Assembly (NCBI RefSeq): GCF_001649575.2
Contig: NC_051433.1
Location: 11,547,016-11,611,015 of the forward strand
Source of the DNA: Kryptolebias marmoratus
Taxonomy: Eukaryota; Chordata; Actinopteri; Cyprinodontiformes; Rivulidae
Length of the DNA stretch: 64,000 nt
Reading direction: 5' to 3'
Shown here: piece after piece, positions 1 through 10,121 of the stretch
Layout: each line of letters opens with the position of its first letter
Position numbering within the stretch: the first letter of the stretch is position 1
The notes under the pieces: generated by a model
Told to the model about the DNA's origin: nothing
Database searches by the model: none
The model's input: the letters and a program-made list of their open reading frames with translations, nothing else
Translations under genes and position numbers: made by a program

Positions 1-59
1 AAAAAAAGTGTGAGTGTAAGAAAAATTAAAAAAAAGAATGAGATTCAATATATGGGGAA

Positions 60-520
60 ATAATTGGTCCGTATTTCGAACGGTAAAAAGCCTTAGCTTC
101 AGTGAAATGGCGGCCTAACAACGCGGTTAACGCTCAACAGAGTAGAACGCAGCTTCACATAAAAGCTGAAATCGAACAGCATATAATGGCTTAAACGGCT
201 GAACAAACGGCAGTGGCACCTCTAGAAGAGGACAAACAGAAAAACACGACATTAGCATCATCTCTGTAGCTTCGTCCACGGAAGATAATTCAGTTCCAAC
301 ATTAATTACCGAACACTTGGATTCTTCTCTCATGTGGCCATAGAGTCTCTTCTCCACCAGGTCTCGGATCAAAAAATGTCCTTCTCTCCCGTTTTACCCG
401 TTAGTGCCACCGTACATAAACGAGGTTGTTTTTTTTCTACTACCGGTAATTTTAAACCTCTCGGTAACAACAGCACCACATGCGGACAAAACAAGAATTA
501 CAACCAGTCGGTGAAATAAA
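60..520. promoter_or_regulatory. CpG-rich candidate promoter at the left edge
   Basis: This stretch carries many more CpG dinucleotides than the following 30 kb, which is typical of an unmethylated promoter in a fish genome. It contains AAATGGCGGC at 105-114, a close match to the YY1 site often found at or just after vertebrate transcription starts. No TATA box stands out. I could not identify the gene it would serve; a leftward gene would lie mostly outside the window. The open frame on the minus strand at 127-372 lacks an ATG start and resembles nothing I recognise. The call rests on base composition plus one motif. Confidence 0.35.
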
Positions 521-530
521 AAGCAAAACA

Positions 531-2387
531 TGGTTTACAAAATACATTTGACATGTACCCATTTTTCACCTGGTTACAATAATAATTTCACCAGCAACAG
601 AACATTTAGCAGTGTTGAGCACTGCTGATGACATTAATTATACATATTTGTCCAGTTGTTAAAAATCCCTTATATAAATATATGATGCAATACAATAATC
701 AAACTTCCTGGCACTAACATGAATACAGTATATTAATCAAAACCCAAGTGGCCAAATTGCTGAATGGTTGTAATGCTACATAAGTAAAGATATTACAATT
801 GCTTTGGATGAGGTAAAATGATCATTTGTTTCCTTTTAGTAAAGAGGTCACAGAGAGAGAATAATGATCTTTAAGTTTTCGTCACATCGGCTGCAGGGTC
901 AGAGGGGTTTGGAAGTTGATGTGATATTAACCTTCTTTTCCTGACTGATTGTGACTTTTAGACTGCAATGCAACATGAGCTACTCCCCAGCACCATGCTG
1001 GGACCCCACTCCTGAGACACCAAGGACCCAGGTCACTGTCGGCTCTGACGTGACCCCTCACCTTTCGGTACTTACTTACCGAGCCAGTGTTATGTAAAGT
1101 GATATGTATGGGAAATGTTAAGAGGCGTGCTTGCTTTGTTGTTTTTCTTTGAAACGTCTCGAAGTCCTGTTGAAGCATGTTCATTTGAGTGAAACATGGT
1201 AATTAATTAGTTGCGGTTTATTCAGTGTGACACGGATTCCGTTGAGATGGTGGGCTGAGATGCTGCAGGACAAGTGATAACTTCCATCCAACCAGAAAAA
1301 ATGTAGACAGGTTGACGAGAAAGCAGCAGTTATCACAAAACATTTACTAATCCCTTCATGAGAACAATAAGAGAAACGAAAACCCACAACCAGCTCCCCC
1401 TGAAGCACAAAAGACCCACAACAGGCTCAGATTTCTTTGGATTCCTCTGGACTAATATGCCATTAGTTGGGGGGTTAGATTGATGAAAACCCGTTATTAT
1501 CCAAACAATGACAGTCAAAAATTTAAATGTCAGGAAATGGCAATTTGAAGGGGTAAAATGGAACAGTGGGATGCTTTTCCCAAACCAACAAATTAGCTTA
1601 GCTGCATTTAGAATAAAATCTGTACTGTGGTCTACAGGCTTACAAAAGAAGAGTGCAGAAGCTTTTGTGGTTACAACTGTGGCTAAATAATTTAAGAAAA
1701 TAAAGCAAATTGTGCTCCTAGAACCAATGAACTCTGGAAAAAAACAAGCACTGATTAAATAACAACATTTTTGTATACTATACCCATTAAATCTCAACAA
1801 TAAAAATGCTGCAATTGTATAAATGTCACCACTTTTCGGAGCTGTGAAGTGTTTTTGCCTTTGCAGTGCATATATTGGTACACTTTACGTACAGCAGTGC
1901 AATAAACAGCATGTTGGCATGGAATCTTTCAACTTCTTTCAACACCCGTACATTTATTTTTCTAGTTCTAATGGATACTCAGCTGGACCATCTCTATCTA
2001 CATCTTTTTCCCATTAAATATTGCTGGGGAGCCTGCGTTTATTCACAGCAGCAAAGGAGAAGGAGCGATCAAGTAATCAAGCTCCTGCTTCTCCGAGTCG
2101 TTGCCTTACTTGTGTTTCTCCTCATTTGACTGTCACTCAGCGAGATACCACTTTCTGCCACCCCCTTAAATCATCTGTCATCTCCGCTAATGCAGAGCGA
2201 CTCCCGGGGTCGTGTTGGAAATCAGCCACATCTTTAGTGTCACTTCTCATTAACATAAAAACGTCAGGTGAGAGCAGGCCGCTCATCTACTGTACATCAG
2301 CAGGGATCTGAATAATGCACAACATCTCTCCGCTTCCAGATGGCTGTTTCCTTTTTGTGTTACATTTCTTTAAGCATTCAAATTGAA
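531..2387. other. Non-coding stretch, nothing recognised
   Basis: This is AT-rich DNA with only short, unconvincing open frames on both strands. I see no splice-bounded exon, RNA gene or transposon end. Confidence 0.5.
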
Positions 2388-2870
2388 GGGATAGTTCAGA
2401 TGTTTTGAAGCGGGGTTCTGTTGAAGAAGTATGAACAATTATTATCTTACCAGCTGTAAATATCTCTAGTTTCATTCTGATTTGATCTGCTAATGGCTAA
2501 TTTAAGTGGATTAATGCCTTCTTAAAACAATTTTGACCTAAAAAATGTCATAGATGTTTATAAAAATGCTTTATATCGCCACTTGTTATGTAATAAAAAG
2601 TTAGTCCTGCCAAAAGCTCACTAGGCTGGATGTGCTACAGTGAGCTGCTGATGCAACTATTTGTTTGAAAATAACCTCAGAACTTGATGTAAATAATTGT
2701 GTAATGTAAAGTTTATTGCAATGGTTCTTTTGCATAAATTGTTGTACTTTTTTTGATATTCTAGGACAGCAGCAATCCAAACTGAGGTAATCCAAAAAGC
2801 TATCAGGTAAGATAATATTTGTTTATAACCTTTCCCAAGACGCCCCATTTCAAGAAAACTGAACTATCCC
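2388..2870. mobile_element. 483-bp MITE-like element with terminal inverted repeats
   Basis: The left end GGGATAGTTCAG is repeated inverted at the right end as CTGAACTATCCC. The inverted similarity continues inward for about 30 bases, with a run of Gs after TTTTGAA on the left and the matching run of Cs on the right. TTGAA lies directly outside both ends (2383-2387 and 2871-2875) and looks like a target-site duplication. There is no transposase frame, so this is a non-autonomous DNA transposon. A second, more diverged copy lies at 30655-31086. I cannot assign a superfamily with confidence. Confidence 0.8.
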
Positions 2871-2875
2871 TTGAA

Positions 2876-4391
2876 AGTCCTGAAAGTGATCTTTCAGGTT
2901 TTGAATCATTTTCTTGACACAAAGATTAGGCTCACATCGTCACCTCCAGCCTTTTGCTGTTTTCGTCTCTCACAGACATTTCTCTCCATTCCCACAGCTG
3001 GAGGAATCCTCTAGCTTACCCTGAATGAGCTCCCAGGCACAGCTGTGCTCAGTGCCTGCTGGTGGCTCCAGTTTTTAATATTAATGAAGCTTAAGCCTGA
3101 CACTCACCTGCAGTGCAGCGTATAGGAGCGAGGGGAAGGGAGGGTGCACGTCTGACAGCCCACTGTGGAGAGAGCTGCTGACGGACCGATGTTTAACGCT
3201 CTTTCCCTCATCCTCTCAACATGTACGTCAGCTAAAAGTCATATGCATGCCAGCGTACTGGAGCCCTGCGGGGTGATGAGGGCTCACCCGTAGCAACATC
3301 TGAATCTGCTGTACATCCTTGATTATTGCCTCCCCGGTTCAAACTGTTCTCATATCATGTTGATGAAACTTCATGGGATGTTTCTCATGCAACAAGTCTG
3401 TGAGCTCTGCGGGAGTGCAGAGGCTTTAAGGATGCACAAAAAAAGGAAATTTATAGTTTTTGTCAACAGGTTAGAAGACTTTATACTATTTTTCCACAAG
3501 TTAGATTTTACTTTCTACAACAGGAAAAGCATACAGTTGATATTAATTAGCATGCTGCCAGGCATAAATAGCTTATTGAACTTTTTAAATAGATAGAAAT
3601 TATCCTTAGAGATTTTAGTATTATTTATAATTATATATCAAAACATCTGCTGTACAAAAAAGCTACAAGTTAAATATCTATAAGTCATCTGTTGGCAAAA
3701 ACGACATGCCATCCTATTTATGTTTCCATTTGCTTTTGTCCTTTTAAACCAGTTTGGAAAAAAAATAGTTTATTAGTTTCATAATATCGTATGCTCTGGT
3801 TTGGGAGCAGTTATAAATATACATTTTTGTTTTACTATTCCTAAAACCAGTGAAATGAATAATGTCAGTCTTTTCAGATGTTTCATCAGAAATGTTCAGT
3901 TTTAATATACTGCATTTTATGTCAAACTATGATCTTTTCCAGATCTAACCATAAAGCTGATGTAATAAAAAATAAATAGTTTTACAGAGAAAGGGGTGTC
4001 TGTAGTGATACAACATAAAAAGAGCTAAATTAGAGATGAATCCAAGTCTTCTGGATGAGCTGAGGACCTAAAGTACGAGAACAGGAATATTTACAGAAAC
4101 AGACATGATGCTTATATGTGATTTCTAGAAATATCAAAACAGGAAATAAGTGGCTGTAGATGGCAAATCCAGATGGATTATCTCACGATTCTGATAATGC
4201 AAATCTCAAAAGTTACCAAGAACTGCAACTCAAGCTAAAACTTCAAATAAACAAAATATTTTGGATGTTATTAACTTTCGTTTGGCAGACTTCAGCATCC
4301 TGATTGTAATAACAGTACAACTATGTTTTTACCATTGTCAATAATTATGCTGATTCTTAAAACAAATAAATGTTTGTTTTAAGAAAACAAA
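2876..4391. other. Non-coding stretch between MITE and minisatellite
   Basis: Positions 2940-3300 are richer in G and C than the surroundings and could be a conserved regulatory block, but I cannot test this. The remainder is AT-rich with no supported gene. Confidence 0.4.
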
Positions 4392-5316
4392 AGGCCCTAA
4401 CCCGTTAAACCCTAAGGAGACCCTAACCCTAGCCCAGGGCCAAAAGTCCCTAACCGCTTCGACCCTGAGCAGACCCTAACCCTAGCCCAGGGCCAAAAGG
4501 CCCTCATCCCTTCAACCCTGAGGAGACCCTAACCCTAGCCCAGGGCCAAAAGTCCCTAACCCCTTCAACCCTGAGCAGACCCTAACCCTAGCCCAGGGCC
4601 AAAAGGCCCTACCCGCTTCAACCCCGAGGAGACCCTAACCCTAGCCCAGGGCCAAATGTCCCTAACCCCTTCAACCCTGAACAGATCCTAACCCTAGCCC
4701 AGGGCCAAAAGGCCCTAACCCCTTCAACCCTGAGGAGACCCTAACCCTAGCCCAGGGCCAAAAGGCCCTAACAGCTTCAACCCTGAGGAGACCCTAACCC
4801 TAGCCCAGAGCCAAAAATCCCTTACCACTTCAACCCTGAGGAGACCCTAACCCTAGCCCAGGGCCAAAAGGCCCTAACTGCTTCAACCCTGAGGAGACCC
4901 TAACCCTAGCCCAGGGCCAAAAGGCCCACATCTCTTAAACCCCGAGGAGACCCTAACCGTAGCCCATGGCCAAAAGTCCCTAACCGCTTCAACCCTGAGG
5001 AGACCCTAACCCTAGCCCAGGGCCAAAAGTCCCTAACCTCTTCAACCCTGAGGAGACCCTAACCCTAGCCCAGGGCCAAAAGGCCCTAACCCCTTCAACC
5101 CTGAGGAGACCTTAACCCTAGCCCAGGGCCAAAAGGCCCTAACCGCTTCAACCCTGAGGAGACCCTAACCCTAGCCCAGGGCCAAAAGTCCCTAACCCCT
5201 TCAACCCTGAGCAGACCCTAACCCTAGCCCTGGGCCAAAAGGCCCTAACCCCTTAAACCCTGAGGAGACCCTGACCCTAGCCCTGAGACCAAAGGCCGTA
5301 ACCCCTTAACCGTTGT
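4392..5316. repeat. 53-bp minisatellite with telomere-like CCCTAA words, about 17.5 units
   Basis: The landmark GACCCTAACCCTAG starts at 4419, and the corresponding point recurs every 53 bases up to 5267 without a single insertion or deletion. Most units contain CCCTAACCCT and a second CCCTAAC, which are fragments of the vertebrate telomere repeat. Many units also contain AGGGCCAAAAGGCCCT, a perfect 6-base inverted repeat around AAAA. Units come in two types: those with AAAAGTCCC tend to be followed by GAGCAGA or a close variant (units at 4419, 4525, 4631, 5161), and those with AAAAGGCCC by GAGGAGA. This indicates a partly dimeric, 106-bp higher-order organisation. No open reading frame runs through it. 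Confidence 0.95.
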
Positions 5317-5917
5317 CTTGTCTTGTTGGTCAAGCCAGATGTGTTTTAACTACAATAAAAAATAAATCATTTGCAACTATTCGTTGATGCTTTAAAATAA
5401 AATGATGTAAAACAAAAAAAACAGAAAACTCAAAATAGTCAGATTTTATACAATTTCTATGAAAATAATATTTTTCAGCGGTCACTTTTGGAGATCATGC
5501 CTCATAGAACAGATATGTATTCTGTTATGTAGAGCATGGTTGTTTTTTTAATCATTTTAATATTGCCTGTGTGTGTGTAATAAAACAAAGGTGTGTTTGG
5601 TTTATTTATTGTAAAGGATTGGACAACCTATAGCATAAAGTCTGAGGCAGCTGACATGTCCTGTCAGTGTGACCTGGCACCATCCTGCCTTTCCAGACAC
5701 AGTTAAGCCTGAATGCACTCACAGCAAGAGTCCTGCGCTTCACAGCCAACACAGGAAACTCAGCAAACTATGCACACACGCACACACACACTCTTACACA
5801 CTTGCTCCAAGATACACATGCAGGATGGTAGCTTGTCAGCTTCTCAAACCTTTCCCCTTTGGATATTGTCACTTGTTTGGTGTTTCCATGGAGACCAAGC
5901 ACACTAATGAGGTAGAG

Positions 5918-5964
5918 TGTGTGTTTGAATGTGTGTGATTGTGTGTGTGTGTCTGTGTGTGTTT
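5918..5964. repeat. (GT)n-rich microsatellite
   Basis: The segment consists of interrupted GT dinucleotide runs. A shorter CA-rich stretch lies near 5770-5800. Confidence 0.85.
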
Positions 5965-7173
5965 ACAAACAGGGACAAGTATCATTAGGAAGGAAGGCAG
6001 ATATTAGGAGGCAGTGTGCTTGGTTGTGCTTTGCGGGTGAATTTGACCTGACTGACACAAAGAGTTTAAACCTTTGCATTATATTAAAAAATAAAAACAA
6101 TAAAAGTCACACTTAAATGTTGCTGAAAGGTGAAAGTTCAAGTGTTGTTTTGTTTTAAACAGATAAGTAACATTTTGGCATGTCTTGGGAGCACAGATCC
6201 CAATAAATAAATAATAGCAATCATAATAATGATAAAAATGTTTGTCTAGACAGACAGACAGGTGGAAAACTGTGTAAACACGTGAACCTGCAGCCAATTA
6301 ACAGTGGAGATAAGGCAGATGGCTCGTTTGGCTGCTAAAATAGGATTTTCACTGACTCCTGTAACCTTGAGGACATACTTTATTGTCAACATGCAAATAC
6401 TTGAAGCTTTTTATTGGCCACCAGACTGTAATTATCCATTAAAACATCAAATAAAAAGTAACTAATGAAATTGTAATTTTGTGCAAAAAAGACTGAGTCC
6501 TGATTGACTTTGCTAAAACTCAGTTTTTAAAGCTAAAAGAAGCAAAGCTCTTTCTAAAAGCTAGATATAGTTTGCTGTCTGGTAGCTAGAAGTTAATAGT
6601 AGCAGAATGATACGTAAAAACTAAAAGTAGTATAAAAAGACAGAAATAGAGCAGGTTTGCTGAAGTAGCTTTCAAAGAGAACAATGTTGTTGAAGAAATT
6701 GAAGAGATGTCAGTGTATTTCTAGGGTGAAAATATTTGTAAAAGTAAATATTTTGAAAAGTTTAAAAGTTACAACATATATGAATGGCTAAAATAAGACA
6801 ATGAATGCAGGAGTAGTTGGATTGCAAAAAAGTATACAGAAAAAACAAACTAGAAAATAATTGTGTGACTAAAACTAGAATTCTGTAAATGAAATCAGCA
6901 ACTAAAATTTTGGAAGTTTTTGTTTTGCAGCTTTCAGATTGCTCAGTAGGTGGTGATTTGAATCCCATAGTGTCTTTCCTGTGTCACGTGCTCTCAGAAG
7001 GATGTGTTTGTGACCCGTAGGCTCTGACTGAAACACCAGGGAGCAGATTAAGCAAAAGGATCAATAGATTAAACATGTACTGCTCCTTTTCCATTGTCAG
7101 AGCGCAGACTGTTGAGTAGCGAGGAAAAAAAAAAATTAAATATAAATGTTTCATGACCACAGCACATTGCACT

Positions 7174-7174
<1 letters not shown>

Positions 7175-7222
<48 letters not shown>
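7175..7222. repeat. (TA)n microsatellite followed by a poly-T run
   Basis: About 30 bases of alternating TA run directly into about 17 Ts. Confidence 0.9.
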
Positions 7223-9060
7223 GAGTGGTCACATTTTTTTCAGATAAAATCTGTGGGAAAAGCTGTTTTTCACATTCCGCGCCTTTTTCTGGAGCCCAGA
7301 AACCAGGTCATGTAATTAAAAACTTCACGTCCCGCATCAGGTCGGCCATCTGTGAAGTAGAGGCCCTCTTCCAGACCAGGATGACAGACCCCAGGTGCAC
7401 TGACCACGCAACTAAAAAACCATATCTCCTCTGTAGAAAAAAAAAAAAAAAAAAACGGTTTCAATGGTGTGAGCATATGTGTGCATGGAAGAGTAGAATG
7501 AACTTCCCTCCCTTTGCAGTCAGGCGGATACCCAGAGGATTTTGGCTCAATAAACTCTCTGCCCCTTGCACTTTAAAGGAAGTCCATCTGTTCCGAGCAC
7601 CGAGCAGCCTCTAGGCAGCGTGAGAGATGAATGTAGAAACGTACAGTTCACCACTGATGACCATGTTGAGATTTCCACTTCCTAAACGGCACGCTCTTCC
7701 TTTGCAGATCCACTCAGGCACTGAGACATGTTTAGATTTTCCTGTAATGAATGTCTGAGACTTTGAAACAAAAGCCTTCAGGTAAAGGTCATGAGACCTC
7801 TGGGGGGTGCAAGCAACAGTAAGGAGAAGGACAGACCTGCCAAACATCTGGAAAACTACTCAAGTTTTGGTTATTTTATTTATTTTTAATTATGTTTTTT
7901 TGTTTTTAAATCAGTTGTAATAACACACAGAAATGGCAGGTTTCTTTTTTCACGTACAGTTTTCAATGTGTGAATATGTCTGTTGTTTGATGTGCACCAG
8001 CTTGCAGCCAATAAGTGTGTGCAATTACTGTTTCACGTGTGATATGTGCAACAGCTACAGATGTAGACAGCTCATCGTGTCTGTCAACGAGTTGGCATAT
8101 TATCTGGTGCGTCTTGCATTTCATAATCCCTCTGGGTCCTTCAGCACACAGCCTGGTAGGAGCACAGTAGCAGTCAGGCACAGCTGGCATACCGGAGAGT
8201 TCCAGGGTTCGTTTACATTGGATACTAAATTATATTTAGTTTCAGTTACATCAGTACAGTCAGATGTGGACAAATTTCGACAGTCAGTCCATTTAAAAAG
8301 GAGGTAATTCTGTTCACCAACTGAGACAACATGATTTTCTAGTAAGTGTGTGAAAAAACACAAAGATATTTGCAAATATAATATTTCTAGTTGTTTCTTT
8401 TTCATAATAAAGAGTTTTGCTTGGTAGCAATATGGTAAGCTTTGAATTTCTACAAACATTTTGCTGTACAGTGAATTCACTCAGTGTTTATGCAGGACTA
8501 TTTTGCACAGTTTAACCAAAACCCTTAAAGTTTACAATATATCCCACTGACTCTGACATTATTAGAAAACCATAGGAAAAAAATGCAAAATGTTGTTTTC
8601 CTCTTGGACCATTTTAGTAATAAAATGTGTTTTTTAAAGTCCCTCTTGGGTCGTGCATTGCGATCAGCAACAATATGCACTGCCGGAAACAGAGATTTAA
8701 CTCCCCCTCTGCAAGCTGATTATAAGACTCAGACCTCCAGGTGGATTTGATGAGCAGAGGCCATTTTCTTCCCAAAGCCAAAACAGGTAATCCCATTAAT
8801 CCTCTGCTCTGTGACATCCAGGTCCAAGAGAACAAACTGAAACAATCTGATGGGTGATCCCGTTTAATGCAGGCAGGAGTTTATCAGGTGTTGACTCTAA
8901 GTATTATTTTCTGAGGGATATTGTCAGAAATAAATCCACGATGACAGCTATTGCTGTTGTAAAGGCCTTTAAAAAATATTTTACTTTATTTTTACTGCAG
9001 AACCACTTCTAAATGATAATGATAATTTTTTTTTAGGAAAATCTGATGAGGAAGCACAGA

Positions 9061-9120
9061 TCGTCAGAACACCGGCCGTAGGCGCGAACGCACACTGACC
9101 GACGTCATGACGTCATTGAT
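9061..9120. promoter_or_regulatory. CpG-dense segment with a palindromic CRE
   Basis: About a dozen CpGs are packed into 60 bases. They include the full cAMP-response element TGACGTCA at 9108-9115 and an overlapping near-copy CGACGTCA at 9100-9107, in the same 8-bp register. Full palindromic CREs bind CREB/ATF factors and are enriched close to transcription starts. The segment lies 160 bases before an assembly gap, so the start site or first exon of an unknown gene could be missing. No gene on either side of the gap is recognised. Confidence 0.45.
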
Positions 9121-9279
9121 TTAGTTTAAAAAAAAACGTTGTTTAACTTTCGGTTCTTCCCTCGACTACTCTTGAAAAACAGAAAATAAAATAGCTTCTC
9201 ATCACAACACCTAATTGGTGTTAGACTGCATGTAATCTGTAGTGGATCGAGTGCATCATATGGGTTTGCAGTGAACTGT

Positions 9280-10121
9280 NNNNNNNNNNNNNNNNNNNNN
9301 NNNNNNNNNNNNNNNNNNNNNNNNNNNNNNNNNNNNNNNNNNNNNNNNNNNNNNNNNNNNNNNNNNNNNNNNNNNNNNNNNNNNNNNNNNNNNNNNNNNN
9401 NNNNNNNNNNNNNNNNNNNNNNNNNNNNNNNNNNNNNNNNNNNNNNNNNNNNNNNNNNNNNNNNNNNNNNNNNNNNNNNNNNNNNNNNNNNNNNNNNNNN
9501 NNNNNNNNNNNNNNNNNNNNNNNNNNNNNNNNNNNNNNNNNNNNNNNNNNNNNNNNNNNNNNNNNNNNNNNNNNNNNNNNNNNNNNNNNNNNNNNNNNNN
9601 NNNNNNNNNNNNNNNNNNNNNNNNNNNNNNNNNNNNNNNNNNNNNNNNNNNNNNNNNNNNNNNNNNNNNNNNNNNNNNNNNNNNNNNNNNNNNNNNNNNN
9701 NNNNNNNNNNNNNNNNNNNNNNNNNNNNNNNNNNNNNNNNNNNNNNNNNNNNNNNNNNNNNNNNNNNNNNNNNNNNNNNNNNNNNNNNNNNNNNNNNNNN
9801 NNNNNNNNNNNNNNNNNNNNNNNNNNNNNNNNNNNNNNNNNNNNNNNNNNNNNNNNNNNNNNNNNNNNNNNNNNNNNNNNNNNNNNNNNNNNNNNNNNNN
9901 NNNNNNNNNNNNNNNNNNNNNNNNNNNNNNNNNNNNNNNNNNNNNNNNNNNNNNNNNNNNNNNNNNNNNNNNNNNNNNNNNNNNNNNNNNNNNNNNNNNN
10001 NNNNNNNNNNNNNNNNNNNNNNNNNNNNNNNNNNNNNNNNNNNNNNNNNNNNNNNNNNNNNNNNNNNNNNNNNNNNNNNNNNNNNNNNNNNNNNNNNNNN
10101 NNNNNNNNNNNNNNNNNNNNN
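9280..10121. other. Assembly gap (842 Ns)
   Basis: The bases are undetermined. Long apparent open frames crossing this interval are artefacts of the Ns. Confidence 1.

Larger units (their letters stand above)
5317..9060. other. Non-coding stretch with simple repeats
   Basis: No exon, RNA gene or transposon end is supported here. It contains a GT-rich microsatellite (5918-5964), a (TA)n plus poly-T tract (7175-7222) and several A or T runs. The longest open frames show no recognisable domain and several run through homopolymer tracts. Confidence 0.45.

Noticed and set aside
127..372. Open frame on the minus strand in the CpG-rich left edge (contains LVEKRLYGHMREESKC)
   Set aside because: It lacks an ATG start, is preceded by a stop, and resembles no family I know. 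It could be an exon of a gene to the left, but nothing beyond the open frame supports it.
4392..5316. Regularly spaced repeats reminiscent of a CRISPR array
   Set aside because: The units are directly adjacent without unique spacers, and the genome is that of a vertebrate. It is a minisatellite.
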